Below are positions 9,005 to 17,779 of a stretch of DNA of 39,932 nt, in pieces. The stretch is from NCBI GenBank assembly GCA_013215655.1, contig JABSOX010000053.1:1-39932 (forward strand). The letters run 5' to 3'. The position numbers and the translations under genes are program-made. Below the pieces are notes generated by a model. It was not told the DNA's origin, searched no databases, and saw only the letters and a program-made list of their open reading frames with translations. The first letter of the stretch is position 1; each line of letters opens with the position of its first letter. The DNA is from Colwellia sp. (GTDB lineage: Bacteria > Pseudomonadota > Gammaproteobacteria > Enterobacterales > Alteromonadaceae).

Positions 9005-9786
9005 TGGAATTCTCTGAATCCGTTATTAATCAATTTATGGCTGATTTTATTTTACCTTTTACTCGTGTTTCTGCATTAATCATGACCATGATTGGCTTTA
9101 GCTCTAAAACAATTCCCGCTAAAATAAAATTAGGTTTGTGTGTTTTATTTACTGTCGCCATCATGCCGGCAATACCACCAACACAAGTTGGCAACTTATT
9201 TAGTCTTGCCACCGTATTTTTAATTCTTGAACAGATGTTAATTGGTCTGATGATAGGTTTTGTCACTATTATGGTGGTTAATACCTTTACACTTGCTGGA
9301 CAGGTTATTGCGATGCAAACAGGTCTAGGTTTTGCCTCATTAGTTGATCCTGCCAGTGGTATGAATGTACCCGCTGTTGGCCAGTTTTTTCTAATTCTTT
9401 CAACACTTATCTTTTGGACGATGGACGGTCATTTAACTTATCTACAATTTATTGTCGCCAGTTTTGATCTTATTCCTATTCCCTCAACAGGGTTAGATAG
9501 CGCAATATATAAGGAAATTGTTGAATGGGGCGGTTGGATGTTTGCTACTGCATTGTCATTAGCTTTAGCGCCGGTTACTGCGATGTTATTGATTAACTTT
9601 TCTTTTGGGGTAATGACCCGAGCAGCGCCACAGTTGAACATTTTTGCGATAGGTTTTCCTATAACTATGTGTACTGGATTATTGATCATGTGGTTAACCT
9701 TAGGGAATTTTTATACGCACTTTCTACTTCAGTGGGATAGAGCATTAAGTTTTACTTGTCATGTTATTGGCTGTGGAGTGCCTTAA
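9004..9786 (+). CDS. fliR: Flagellar export gate protein FliR
   Basis: 260 residues, typical for FliR. A single copy closes the FliP5-FliQ4-FliR1 export gate. The translation is almost wholly hydrophobic with about six membrane segments. Conserved features include GQVIAMQTGLGFASLVDPASG in the middle and a C-terminal PQLNIFAIGFPI stretch. It overlaps fliQ by one base at its start. Its stop codon abuts the flhB ATG directly (TAA then ATG), in keeping with a tightly packed operon. Confidence 0.97.
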   Translation: MEFSESVINQFMADFILPFTRVSALIMTMIGFSSKTIPAKIKLGLCVLFTVAIMPAIPPTQVGNLFSLATVFLILEQMLIGLMIGFVTIMVVNTFTLAGQVIAMQTGLGFASLVDPASGMNVPAVGQFFLILSTLIFWTMDGHLTYLQFIVASFDLIPIPSTGLDSAIYKEIVEWGGWMFATALSLALAPVTAMLLINFSFGVMTRAAPQLNIFAIGFPITMCTGLLIMWLTLGNFYTHFLLQWDRALSFTCHVIGCGVP

Positions 9787-10917
9787 ATGGCTGAGTCTGA
9801 TAGTGGTGAAAAAACCGAAGAGCCGACGGCAAAAAAACTTTCCGATGCTAGAAAAAAAGGACAAATAGCGCGTTCAAAAGATTTAGGCACGATGTTTGTT
9901 CTTGTTGGTAGCGCATTAGCGATGATGCTAATGGGTAGTTCTTTAGTTGCGGCACTAAAAAGCATGATGTCGCGCTTATTTAGTCTCAATCGAGAAGAAA
10001 CTCGAGATGTTCATGCCTTATACAATGTCTTAAATGGCGCTGTTATGGAATTGATCACACCGATATTGTGGATTTTTGCCATTATTATGCTGGCAGCCTT
10101 TGTTGGCAATACCTTACTGGGTGGGATGAGCTGGTCGTGGGAAGCGATGGCACCCAAAGCCAGTAAATTATCTCCGATGGCAGGTTTTAAACGCATGTTT
10201 GGTGTAAAAGCTGTGGTTGAATTGGTTAAGTCCATTTTAAAGTTTTTTGTGGTTTTTATTGTTGCCTATTTATTACTGACCAGTCTGTTTACGGAAATAT
10301 TAAGTTTAAGCCAAGAAACCATTCCTACAAATTTTGAGCATGCTGTAAATTTATTATTGTGGATGTTTTTAGCTTTAGCCTTATCTATAGGTATTATCGT
10401 TGCAATCGATGCGCCTTATCAGGTCTGGGATCATGCTCGTCAGTTAAAAATGAGCAAACAAGAAATTAAAGACGAAATGAAAAATACCGAGGGTAGTCCA
10501 GAAATTAAAGGACGTATTCGCCAGGCACAATATGACATGTCGCAGCGACGTATGATGCAAGATGTGCCAGAGTCTGATGTTGTTATTACCAATCCCACAC
10601 ACTTTTCTGTAGCCCTTAAATATGACACTGTTCAAGGTGGTGCACCGATGATGGTGGCAAAAGGTATGGATGAAATGGCGCTACACATTAGGAAAATAGC
10701 CAAAGAACATAATGTTGAAATTGTACAATCACCGGCCTTAACTCGCTCTCTTTATTACACCGCAGAAGTGAATGAAGAAATACCTGAAGAACTATTTGCT
10801 GCGGTTGCACAAGTACTGGCATTTATATTTCAGCTTAATGAACATAAAAAAGGTCGTGCTAAACGTCCTACTCCCATCGCTAAAAACTTGCCTATTCCTG
10901 AAGAATTCAAATATTAA
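9787..10917 (+). CDS. flhB: Flagellar export switch protein FlhB
   Basis: 376 residues. FlhB wraps the export gate and switches substrate class by autocleavage. The N-terminus opens AESDSGEKTEEPTAKKL, the conserved lead-in. Four membrane helices span about residues 30-210. A basic linker and the autocleavage motif NPTH at residues 269-272 (within VVITNPTHFSVALKYD) follow. A basic C-terminal tail extends past the cleavage domain. It begins immediately after fliR. It is the last gene of the fliK operon, because a sigma-54-type promoter follows before flhA. Confidence 0.97.
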   Translation: MAESDSGEKTEEPTAKKLSDARKKGQIARSKDLGTMFVLVGSALAMMLMGSSLVAALKSMMSRLFSLNREETRDVHALYNVLNGAVMELITPILWIFAIIMLAAFVGNTLLGGMSWSWEAMAPKASKLSPMAGFKRMFGVKAVVELVKSILKFFVVFIVAYLLLTSLFTEILSLSQETIPTNFEHAVNLLLWMFLALALSIGIIVAIDAPYQVWDHARQLKMSKQEIKDEMKNTEGSPEIKGRIRQAQYDMSQRRMMQDVPESDVVITNPTHFSVALKYDTVQGGAPMMVAKGMDEMALHIRKIAKEHNVEIVQSPALTRSLYYTAEVNEEIPEELFAAVAQVLAFIFQLNEHKKGRAKRPTPIAKNLPIPEEFKY

Positions 10918-10933
10918 ATTTATTTACAGTAAT

Positions 10934-10949
10934 TGGTCTGCTTATTGCT
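10934..10949 (+). promoter_or_regulatory. Candidate sigma-54 promoter for the flhA operon
   Basis: TGGTCTgcttaTTGCT has the obligatory GG-N10-GC geometry (GG at 10935-10936, GC at 10947-10948) and a perfect TTGCT -12 element; the -24 half is TGGTCT rather than TGGCAC. It lies in the 73-base flhB-flhA gap and would start RNA about 30 bases before the flhA ATG. RpoN control of an flhA-flhF-flhG-fliA transcript is known in Vibrio, which supports the reading. Confidence 0.65.
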
Positions 10950-10990
10950 CTAGCTAAGGTATGTGTCAAAAAATTATCGTAGTAAACTAG

Positions 10991-13090
10991 ATGTCTGTAG
11001 CTGTTCTTGATCAAATAAAACAAATGAAATTGAGCCATTTTAAAGGAGTAGGAACTCCTTTATTAGTGATGGCGGCACTAGGTATGGTTATTTTACCTAT
11101 GCCTGCATATTTACTCGATATTTTGTTTTCATTTAATATTGCGCTCTCGTTAGTTGTATTACTTATTACTGTTTATACGCTAAAACCCCTTGATTTTGGT
11201 TCTTTTCCTGCAGTCATACTTATTGCAACTATTTTACGTTTAGCACTTAACGTGGCTAGTACACGCGTGGTTTTACTTGAAGGGCATAATGGTCCTGATG
11301 CCGCGGGTAAAGTTATCGAAGCGTTTGGCTCGGTTGTTATTGGCGGCAATTATGCGGTTGGTCTTGTCGTCTTCCTTATTTTAATCATTATTAACTTTGT
11401 CGTGGTTACTAAAGGTGCTGGGCGTATCGCAGAAGTGACTGCACGTTTTACACTAGATGCTATGCCGGGTAAACAAATGGCTATTGATGCTGATTTGAAT
11501 GCTGGTTTTATAACGGCAGACGAAGCGAGAGAACGCCGTATTGAAGTGACCAGTGAAGCCGATTTTTACGGCTCAATGGATGGTGCCAGTAAATTTGTAA
11601 AAGGTGATGCGATTGCTGGAATATTAATACTTTTTATTAATATTATCGGCGGCTTAATTATTGGTATGGTGCAACATGACTTAACCTTTGATAATGCGGT
11701 TGAAATATATACCTTATTAACTATCGGTGATGGATTAGTTGCACAGATACCGGGGTTATTATTATCGGTTGGTACAGCGATTGTTGTTACCCGTCAAAAT
11801 ACCTCACAAGACATGGGTGAGCAAGTCAGCAGTCAGCTAGGGCAAGACAAATCTCTATATATTACCGCGGCCATCATGTTTATTATGGGTATTATTCCCG
11901 GCATGCCACATTTTGCATTTTTAACTTTTGCAACAGTAATTGGCGGCGGTACTTTTTTAAATAGTAAATTAAAAGTGGCTAAGGCCGTAGAAATTGCGGA
12001 ACAAGAACAAGTTGAAGAAGTCGAAAATCAACAACAAGAAGCTGAAGTTAAAGATTTAAGCTGGGATGATGTAAACCATGTTGACATCATTGGCTTAGAA
12101 ATTGGTTATCGCTTAATTCCCTTGGTTGATAAAACACAAGGCGGCGAATTACTTAATCGTATTAAAGGAGTGCGTAAAAAGCTATCACAAGAATTTGGCT
12201 TCTTGGTTCCAGCAGTTCATATCCGTGATAATTTAGATTTAGATCCCAATACCTATCAAATATCTTTGATGGGCGTAACTGTTGGCGAGGCTGAAATTCG
12301 TCATGACCATGAACTTGCCATAAATCCCGGACAAGTATTTGGTAAGTTAGAGGGGATCGAAACTAAAGACCCTGCTTTTGGATTAGACGCTATTTGGATT
12401 AATCAAAGTCAGCGGGAACATGCACAATCTTTAGGTTATACCGTCGTTGATAGTGCTACGGTATTAGCAACACACTTAAGTCAAATATTAACGAACAATG
12501 CTGCACAATTGTTAGGTCATGAAGAAGTACAAAACTTACTAGATATACTCGCTAAAACCTATCCTAAGCTTGTTGAAGGCTTGATACCTGATATCTTAAC
12601 TTTAGGTTGTATAGTGAAAGTATTACAAAATTTGATGAATGAAGGTGTACCTGTTCGTGACATGCGTAGCATCGTGCAAACATTGGTTGAATATGGCCCT
12701 AAGAGTCAAGACCCTGAAATATTAACAGCTGCCGTGCGCATCACTTTACGTAAATTCATTGTGCAAGAACTTGTTGGCCCTGCAAAAGAAGTCCCTGTCA
12801 TAACTTTGTCACCTGAACTGGAACAGATGTTGCATCAGTCAATGCAGATGGCTGGAGATGATGGCGCAGGTATTGAACCCGGTTTAGCAGAACGTTTACA
12901 AGGTTCATTAACTGATGGGGCTCAGCAGCAAGAATTAGCTGGTGATACACCTGTTTTATTAACGTCAGGAATTTTACGTTCGGTATTAGCTAAATTTGTA
13001 AAATACACGATCCCAAGCCTACGGGTTATTTCTTATCAAGAAATACCTGATGATAAACAAATTAAAATCGTTAGCGCCATAGGGCAATAA
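10991..13090 (+). CDS. flhA: Flagellar export gate protein FlhA
   Basis: 699 residues, the usual FlhA size. FlhA forms a nonameric ring under the export gate, binding chaperone-substrate complexes and coupling export to proton flow. The N-terminal half has about eight membrane helices. The FHIPEP-family signature RLALNVASTRVVLLEGH is at about residues 85-100 and the conserved cytoplasmic loop VTARFTLDAMPGKQMAID follows. A Glu/Gln-rich linker (about 335-355) leads to the cytoplasmic ring domain, ending ISYQEIPDDKQIKIVSAIGQ. No clear Shine-Dalgarno precedes the ATG. flhF follows after 122 bases. Confidence 0.97.
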   Translation: MSVAVLDQIKQMKLSHFKGVGTPLLVMAALGMVILPMPAYLLDILFSFNIALSLVVLLITVYTLKPLDFGSFPAVILIATILRLALNVASTRVVLLEGHNGPDAAGKVIEAFGSVVIGGNYAVGLVVFLILIIINFVVVTKGAGRIAEVTARFTLDAMPGKQMAIDADLNAGFITADEARERRIEVTSEADFYGSMDGASKFVKGDAIAGILILFINIIGGLIIGMVQHDLTFDNAVEIYTLLTIGDGLVAQIPGLLLSVGTAIVVTRQNTSQDMGEQVSSQLGQDKSLYITAAIMFIMGIIPGMPHFAFLTFATVIGGGTFLNSKLKVAKAVEIAEQEQVEEVENQQQEAEVKDLSWDDVNHVDIIGLEIGYRLIPLVDKTQGGELLNRIKGVRKKLSQEFGFLVPAVHIRDNLDLDPNTYQISLMGVTVGEAEIRHDHELAINPGQVFGKLEGIETKDPAFGLDAIWINQSQREHAQSLGYTVVDSATVLATHLSQILTNNAAQLLGHEEVQNLLDILAKTYPKLVEGLIPDILTLGCIVKVLQNLMNEGVPVRDMRSIVQTLVEYGPKSQDPEILTAAVRITLRKFIVQELVGPAKEVPVITLSPELEQMLHQSMQMAGDDGAGIEPGLAERLQGSLTDGAQQQELAGDTPVLLTSGILRSVLAKFVKYTIPSLRVISYQEIPDDKQIKIVSAIGQ

Positions 13091-13171
13091 CTACTTATTA
13101 AGTAATGACCTAATAAATAAACGCCTACAAAAGTAGTTTGTTTCGATGAGAAATAAATAGGCTTAAATTAA

Positions 13172-13216
13172 ATGGCAGATGTACTAACACTGAAAATGAT
13201 AAGGGGTTGTCCGTGA
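13172..13216 (+). CDS. Possible 14-codon leader ORF overlapping the flhF start
   Basis: ATG at 13172 opens a 14-residue frame (MADVLTLKMIRGCP) whose TGA overlaps the chosen flhF GTG in a GTGA junction. It fills the end of the flhA-flhF gap. The four-base overlap is typical of translational coupling, and the flhF Shine-Dalgarno lies inside the mini-ORF. Its own ribosome site is poor, and such a short frame can occur by chance, so it is listed as tentative. Confidence 0.25.
   Translation: MADVLTLKMIRGCP
13201..13206 (+). promoter_or_regulatory. Ribosome binding site that decides the flhF start
   Basis: AAGGGG lies 6 bases before GTG 13213 but directly abuts the alternative TTG at 13207. Spacing therefore favours the GTG, giving the conserved FlhF beginning MKIRRF. 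Confidence 0.7.
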
Positions 13217-14766
13217 AAATTAGACGCTTTGTAGCCAAAGATATGAAAAATGCACTTGCTCAAATTAAAGAGGAATTGGGTGCTGATGCCGTGATCATGT
13301 CAAATAAAAAAATCCCTGAAGGTGTTGAAATTATGGCTGCTATTGATTACAGCCAAGCAACGTCGAAAGTTGAGCCAGAGCAAGCTATACCTAGTAGTAG
13401 TACTCATCAAAATAATAATATAAAAAGTTCAGGGCTTAGCCGCAATATAGAAAATGATGTTGTACAGTTAGGGCACCAGCCATCAACAATTACACAAGCA
13501 ATTACCCAACAGTTAAGTGATTCCAAAGTTGCACCATCAGATAGTTTAGCAGCATTATTAAAACGTCAGATCCAACATGATCCGGTTAAACCTCAACAAA
13601 TAGCAAATAATGCAGCACCAACAGTTAAACAATCACCTGAGAATATTGAGCAACAATTTAAAAACTTTACCGAGCGTCTATTAAGCTCATCAATCGACGG
13701 TAATGCTGCTGAGCAAATAACTCCTGAAACACTAGAAACTAATAATCAAGCTGTACACTCTGAATTGCATCATGGTCTTAAAAATATGCAACAGCCCCAA
13801 ATTAACTCTGCGGTAAATACTGAGTCTGTATCATCGATTGAATTCGAAAATATGCAGAAAGAAATGAATTCAATTCGAAAATTATTAGAACATCAAATGT
13901 CAGGGTTGATGTGGCAAGACATGGCACAAAAAGATCCACAAAAAGCGGTGCTGATTAACCGTTTAATGGCGCTGGGTTTAACGGAACAAATTGCCGATCA
14001 AATTTCTGGTTATATTCCTCCACAACTTAATGAAGAAGACGCATGGTTACAAGCGAAGCAGTTTATTAGCCAACAAATTAATACCACCAATAATGATATT
14101 ATTCATCGTGGTGGTGTAGTTGCTCTTGTTGGGCCAACAGGTGTTGGTAAAACAACAACTATCGCTAAATTGGCTGCTAGATTTGCGCAAATACATGGTG
14201 CCGACCAAGTGGCATTAATATCAACAGATAGCTTTAGAATTGCTGGTTTTGAACAATTATCAACTTATGGTCGTATTATTGGTTGCCAAGTTAAACTAGC
14301 AAATGATGCACAAGCATTAGATGCTTTGATTCAACAGTTTTCTCAGAAGAAACTTATTTTAATCGATACCGCTGGCATGGGACAACGTGATATGCGTCTT
14401 GCAAAACACCTAACAACACTTATCTCAAATGCACGAGTAAGAATTAGAAGTTACTTGGTTTTATCTGCAAATACTCAGCAACGGGTAATGCAAGAGAATG
14501 TTGAACGCTTCAAAAAAATACCTTTAGCGGGATGTATCTATACAAAATTGGATGAAAGCTTAAGTATTGGTGAAATACTATCTACATCAATTCAAAATGG
14601 TTTGCCGATTGGGTATCTTACTGATGGACAAAGAGTTCCCGAAGATATTAAAGTTGCAAATGCCGAAAAATTAGTTACGCTTGCTGATAGAATGGCGAAA
14701 AAAACAAGCCATATTAATCCAACATCATGGCGACCAATGCCAGTAACTTCAGCGTCAGTTGCTTAA
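13213..14766 (+). CDS. flhF: Polar flagellar placement GTPase FlhF
   Basis: 517 residues from GTG 13213. FlhF is an SRP-family GTPase that marks the pole where the flagellum is built. The conserved opening MKIRRFVAKDMKNALAQIKE and IMSNKKIPEGVEIMAA define the B domain; a TTG two codons upstream is open but badly spaced from the ribosome site. A long Gln/Asn/Ser-rich region (about 60-225) is variable. The NG GTPase domain fills the C-terminal half: P-loop GPTGVGKTTT at 307-316, DTAG at 385-388 and TKLDE near 450. flhG follows after 182 bases, the usual partner that limits FlhF. Confidence 0.94.
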   Translation: MKIRRFVAKDMKNALAQIKEELGADAVIMSNKKIPEGVEIMAAIDYSQATSKVEPEQAIPSSSTHQNNNIKSSGLSRNIENDVVQLGHQPSTITQAITQQLSDSKVAPSDSLAALLKRQIQHDPVKPQQIANNAAPTVKQSPENIEQQFKNFTERLLSSSIDGNAAEQITPETLETNNQAVHSELHHGLKNMQQPQINSAVNTESVSSIEFENMQKEMNSIRKLLEHQMSGLMWQDMAQKDPQKAVLINRLMALGLTEQIADQISGYIPPQLNEEDAWLQAKQFISQQINTTNNDIIHRGGVVALVGPTGVGKTTTIAKLAARFAQIHGADQVALISTDSFRIAGFEQLSTYGRIIGCQVKLANDAQALDALIQQFSQKKLILIDTAGMGQRDMRLAKHLTTLISNARVRIRSYLVLSANTQQRVMQENVERFKKIPLAGCIYTKLDESLSIGEILSTSIQNGLPIGYLTDGQRVPEDIKVANAEKLVTLADRMAKKTSHINPTSWRPMPVTSASVA

Positions 14767-14866
14767 GCTGTGAGGTTTTTTGATCCGATTAGATGAGTTT
14801 ATCAAGGCAACAGTTAGATAGTTTTTGGTACATTATCACTTTAGATGCAATATTCTGTAAAACTAA

Positions 14867-14896
14867 CTGATTGTATTGATAAAAATAGCTTATAAT
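14867..14896 (+). promoter_or_regulatory. Possible sigma-70 promoter upstream of flhG
   Basis: The 182-base flhF-flhG gap contains a perfect -10 hexamer TATAAT at 14891-14896. The best -35 is CTGATT at 14867-14872, an 18-base spacer, matching only three of six consensus positions. It could give flhG-fliA and the chemotaxis genes RpoN-independent basal expression. AT-rich sequence makes chance matches common. Confidence 0.33.
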
Positions 14897-14948
14897 AAAA
14901 TCATGCCTATATTTGGCAGTTTTTTGCTGGAAAATGAGAAAAATATAA

Positions 14949-15791
14949 ATGATAGATCAAGCGAGTGGCTTAAGAAAAATGCAAAACTCACAACAAATTA
15001 AAGTCATAGCTGTTTCAGGTGGTAAAGGCGGCGTTGGCAAAACGAATGTCTCTTTAAATACTGCAATCGCTTTAGCGCAACTTGGAAAAAGCGTTTTAGT
15101 ACTTGATGCTGATTTAGGCTTGGCAAATGTTGATGTGATGTTAGGGCTTAGAGTTCAGCGTAATTTATCTCATGTATTATCAGGCGAATGTGAACTTGAT
15201 GATATTATTATCGAGGGTCCAGCGGGTATGAAAATTATACCGGCAACATCGGGTACTCAATCAATGGTTGACTTAACTCCAGCAGAGCATGCAGGTTTAA
15301 TACGTGCGTTTAGTGATATGCAAACACAATTTGATGTATTAATTGTTGATACAGCCGCAGGTATTTCTGACATGGTACTTAGCTTTTGTAGAGCCTCACA
15401 AGATGTGATGTTAGTTGTTTGTGATGAACCCACCTCAATTACTGACTGCTACGCATTAATGAAATTATTGAGTCGTGATCACGGTATTTTTAAGTTTAAA
15501 GTCGTTGCCAATATGGTACGCAGCCCTGGAGAGGGGCAACAATTATTTGGCAAGTTATCCAAAGTTAGTGACAGGTTCTTAGATGTTGCCTTAGATTTAG
15601 TGGGTGTAGTGCCTTATGACGAAAATATTAGAAAAGCTGTTCGCAAGCAAAAAGCCATTGTTGAAGCATTTCCTGACTCTCCAGCCTCAAAAGCGTTTAA
15701 AAATCTAGCAAAAAAAATAATTAAGTGGCCAATCCCTCATCGGGCATCGGGTCACTTAGAATTTTTCATCGAACAGTTGTTAGATAATTAA
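14949..15791 (+). CDS. flhG: Flagellar number regulator FlhG (FleN/YlxH)
   Basis: 280 residues, MinD/ParA family ATPase. FlhG restrains FlhF and, in polar flagellates, the master activator FlrA/FleQ, keeping flagellar number at one or a few. The N-terminal DQASGLR (residues 3-9) is an exact match to the DQAxxLR helix that stimulates FlhF GTPase activity. The deviant Walker A KGGVGKT is at 26-32, followed by DADLGLANVDVMLGL and DTAAGI (switch regions). The C-terminal end is probably a membrane-binding amphipathic helix (HLEFFIEQLLDN). Upstream lies a candidate sigma-70 promoter; fliA follows after 37 bases. Confidence 0.95.
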   Translation: MIDQASGLRKMQNSQQIKVIAVSGGKGGVGKTNVSLNTAIALAQLGKSVLVLDADLGLANVDVMLGLRVQRNLSHVLSGECELDDIIIEGPAGMKIIPATSGTQSMVDLTPAEHAGLIRAFSDMQTQFDVLIVDTAAGISDMVLSFCRASQDVMLVVCDEPTSITDCYALMKLLSRDHGIFKFKVVANMVRSPGEGQQLFGKLSKVSDRFLDVALDLVGVVPYDENIRKAVRKQKAIVEAFPDSPASKAFKNLAKKIIKWPIPHRASGHLEFFIEQLLDN

Positions 15792-15828
15792 CAATTCAGC
15801 AATTCAACACAGTAATGAGTGAACAAGA

Positions 15829-16548
15829 GTGGTAAAAGCAAACGCTTATAGTGTTCATAATGATAAATCAGCTTTACTAGAGCAACATACTGTTTTAGTA
15901 AAACGTATTGCTTATCATTTACTGGCAAGACTGCCAGCAAGCGTGCTGGTAGACGACCTTATCCAATCAGGCATGATTGGTCTTTTAGAAGCCTCAAATA
16001 ATTTTGATAGTACTAAAGGTGCAAGTTTTGAAACCTTTGCTGGAATTCGTATTCGCGGTGCTATGCTTGACGAAATACGCCGTGGTGATTGGACGCCACG
16101 TTCTGTACATAAAAATAGTCGTATGGTCAGTGACGCAATAAAAACGCTGGAAGCAGAGCTTGGTAGAGATGTTACTGATACAGAAGTTGCAGATAAACTT
16201 GATATTCCTTTAAATGAATACCATCATATACTTAACGAAGTGAGTACGGGCAAAATTATAGGTATTGAAGATCTGGGTATAAGCGAAGATTCTATCAGTA
16301 GTTATGCAGATACAAACAATAATGACCCGTATCAAAATATTGAAGAGATTGTATTTAAAAAGTCGTTAACTGAGTGCATTTCTACTTTACCAGAGCGTGA
16401 AGGTTTAGTACTGTCACTATACTACGATGAAGAATTAAATTTACGTGAAATTGGCGAAGTACTTGATGTTAGTGAGTCAAGAGTTAGCCAAATACACAGT
16501 CAGGCAATGCATCGCTTAAAAGCACGTATGCAATCCTGGAAAAGTTAA
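15829..16548 (+). CDS. fliA: Flagellar sigma factor FliA (sigma-28)
   Basis: 239 residues from a GTG, the normal FliA length. FliA directs RNA polymerase to late flagellar and chemotaxis promoters and is held inactive by FlgM until the hook is finished. Region 2 includes VLVDDLIQSGMIGLLEA and GASFETFAGIRIRGAMLDEI with RRGDW, diagnostic of sigma-28. Region 4 includes LPEREGLVLSLYYDEELNLREIG and the helix-turn-helix SESRVSQIHSQAM. The ribosome site is weak (AAGAG close to the GTG). A six-codon frame at 15815-15835 overlaps the start and could couple translation, though this may be chance. Confidence 0.96.
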   Translation: MVKANAYSVHNDKSALLEQHTVLVKRIAYHLLARLPASVLVDDLIQSGMIGLLEASNNFDSTKGASFETFAGIRIRGAMLDEIRRGDWTPRSVHKNSRMVSDAIKTLEAELGRDVTDTEVADKLDIPLNEYHHILNEVSTGKIIGIEDLGISEDSISSYADTNNNDPYQNIEEIVFKKSLTECISTLPEREGLVLSLYYDEELNLREIGEVLDVSESRVSQIHSQAMHRLKARMQSWKS

Positions 16549-16588
16549 GTAGAATATAGATAGTTAATTTTTTTTGAATGTTCTCACC

Positions 16589-16594
16589 GGAGGG
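16589..16594 (+). promoter_or_regulatory. Strong ribosome binding site that decides the cheY start
   Basis: GGAGGG sits four bases before TTG 16599. An upstream in-frame ATG at 16578 would place this near-perfect Shine-Dalgarno inside the coding sequence and add seven residues absent from CheY proteins. The TTG is the better start. Confidence 0.82.
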
Positions 16595-16598
16595 TGCC

Positions 16599-16982
16599 TT
16601 GGATAAAAATATAAAAGTGCTTGTTGTTGATGATTTCTCAACTATGAGACGTATAGTGAAGAATTTACTGCGTGATTTGGGATTTACCAATATTTCTGAA
16701 GCTGATGATGGTAGTACCGCATTACCTATGCTTCAAGGTGGAGACTTTGAATTTGTTGTAACAGATTGGAACATGCCTGGAATGCAAGGTATCGATTTGT
16801 TAAAAGCAATTCGTGCTGATGCAAGTTTGTCTCATATACCCGTTTTAATGGTAACAGCAGAAGCGAAAAAAGAGCAGATCATAATGGCAGCTCAGGCAGG
16901 TGTAAATGGCTATATTGTTAAACCATTTACAGCAGCAACGCTTAAAACTAAGCTTGAAAAAATCTTTGAACGTTTAGGCTAA
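16599..16982 (+). CDS. cheY: Chemotaxis response regulator CheY
   Basis: 127 residues from a TTG start chosen by the GGAGGG site and by the conserved opening [18 protein letters not shown]. CheY, when phosphorylated by CheA, binds FliM to switch rotor direction. All active-site residues are present: acidic pair Asp11-Asp12, phospho-acceptor Asp56 (TDWNMPG), Thr86 (VTAEAK) and Lys108 (IVKPF). It is a single receiver domain with no output domain. It lies between fliA (50 bases) and cheZ (40 bases) in the classic fliA-cheY-cheZ-cheA order. Confidence 0.97.
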   Translation: MDKNIKVLVVDDFSTMRRIVKNLLRDLGFTNISEADDGSTALPMLQGGDFEFVVTDWNMPGMQGIDLLKAIRADASLSHIPVLMVTAEAKKEQIIMAAQAGVNGYIVKPFTAATLKTKLEKIFERLG

Positions 16983-17022
16983 TTATAAATAACACATTAG
17001 CCTTAAATGTGGGGATTATTGC

Positions 17023-17766
17023 ATGAGTAATACGTCTGGTGTGCATGTTTCGCTGAAACAAGCAAAGCAGCTGGTTGAGTATTTAGAAGCAGGTCAACAA
17101 GAAGACGCTGACGACTTAATCGCTGATATTCAAAATCCAATTAATACTGAATTATTTGCAGAAATAGGTAAATTAACCCGTCAACTTCATGACTCGTTAA
17201 TGAATTTTCAAGTTGATTCACGATTAAGTGATCTAGCAACTGCTGATATCCCCGATGCAAAAGAGCGTTTAAATTACGTGATTAGCCGCACGGAAGAGGC
17301 GGCAAATAAAACTATGGATGCTGTAGAAGCTATTTTTCCTGTGGTTGATAAGATTCAAAAACAAGTGAAAGAAGTTAATCCATTGTGGTCTAAGCTTATG
17401 CATAATGAACTAAATATGGATGAGTTCAAGGCGTTATGTATTGATATAGATGCACTGTTGGAAACAACAGGTGTTGAAACTGATCAAATGAAAACGCTAA
17501 TGACCGATGTTTTAATGGCACAAGATTTTCAAGACTTAACCGGGCAAGTTATCCGAAAAGTTATTGATCTTGTGGTAGAAGTTGAAGAAGGGTTAATCAA
17601 TATGCTCACTGCATTTGGTATTACTTCAAATGCAAGTACAGAAAAATCACTGCCGAAGGTTGGTGACAACCTTGTTGAAGGGCCCATAGTCAATACTGAA
17701 GAAAGGTCTGATGTCGTTAATAATCAAGACGATGTTGATGACCTTTTATCAAGTCTAGGATTTTAA
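17023..17766 (+). CDS. cheZ: CheY-P phosphatase CheZ
   Basis: 247 residues; enteric CheZ is 214. CheZ dimerises as a long four-helix bundle and speeds dephosphorylation of CheY-P. The catalytic segment QDFQDLTGQVIRKVIDL carries the conserved glutamine and is nearly identical to the enteric motif. The extreme C-terminus DDVDDLLSSLGF is the CheY-tethering peptide, separated from the bundle by a disordered linker of about 40 residues. TGGGGATTATTGC precedes the ATG. It is 13 bases from cheA, so the two are probably co-translated. Confidence 0.96.
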   Translation: MSNTSGVHVSLKQAKQLVEYLEAGQQEDADDLIADIQNPINTELFAEIGKLTRQLHDSLMNFQVDSRLSDLATADIPDAKERLNYVISRTEEAANKTMDAVEAIFPVVDKIQKQVKEVNPLWSKLMHNELNMDEFKALCIDIDALLETTGVETDQMKTLMTDVLMAQDFQDLTGQVIRKVIDLVVEVEEGLINMLTAFGITSNASTEKSLPKVGDNLVEGPIVNTEERSDVVNNQDDVDDLLSSLGF

Positions 17767-17779
17767 TAGGAGTTGTTGG

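Noticed and set aside
14914-14928. Sigma-54-like TGGCAG...TTGCT just upstream of flhG
   Set aside because: The GG and GC dinucleotides are separated by nine bases, not ten. Sigma-54 promoters are strict about this spacing.
15815-15835. Six-codon ORF overlapping the fliA start
   Set aside because: Too short to support as a gene and no upstream ribosome site; mentioned only as possible coupling.
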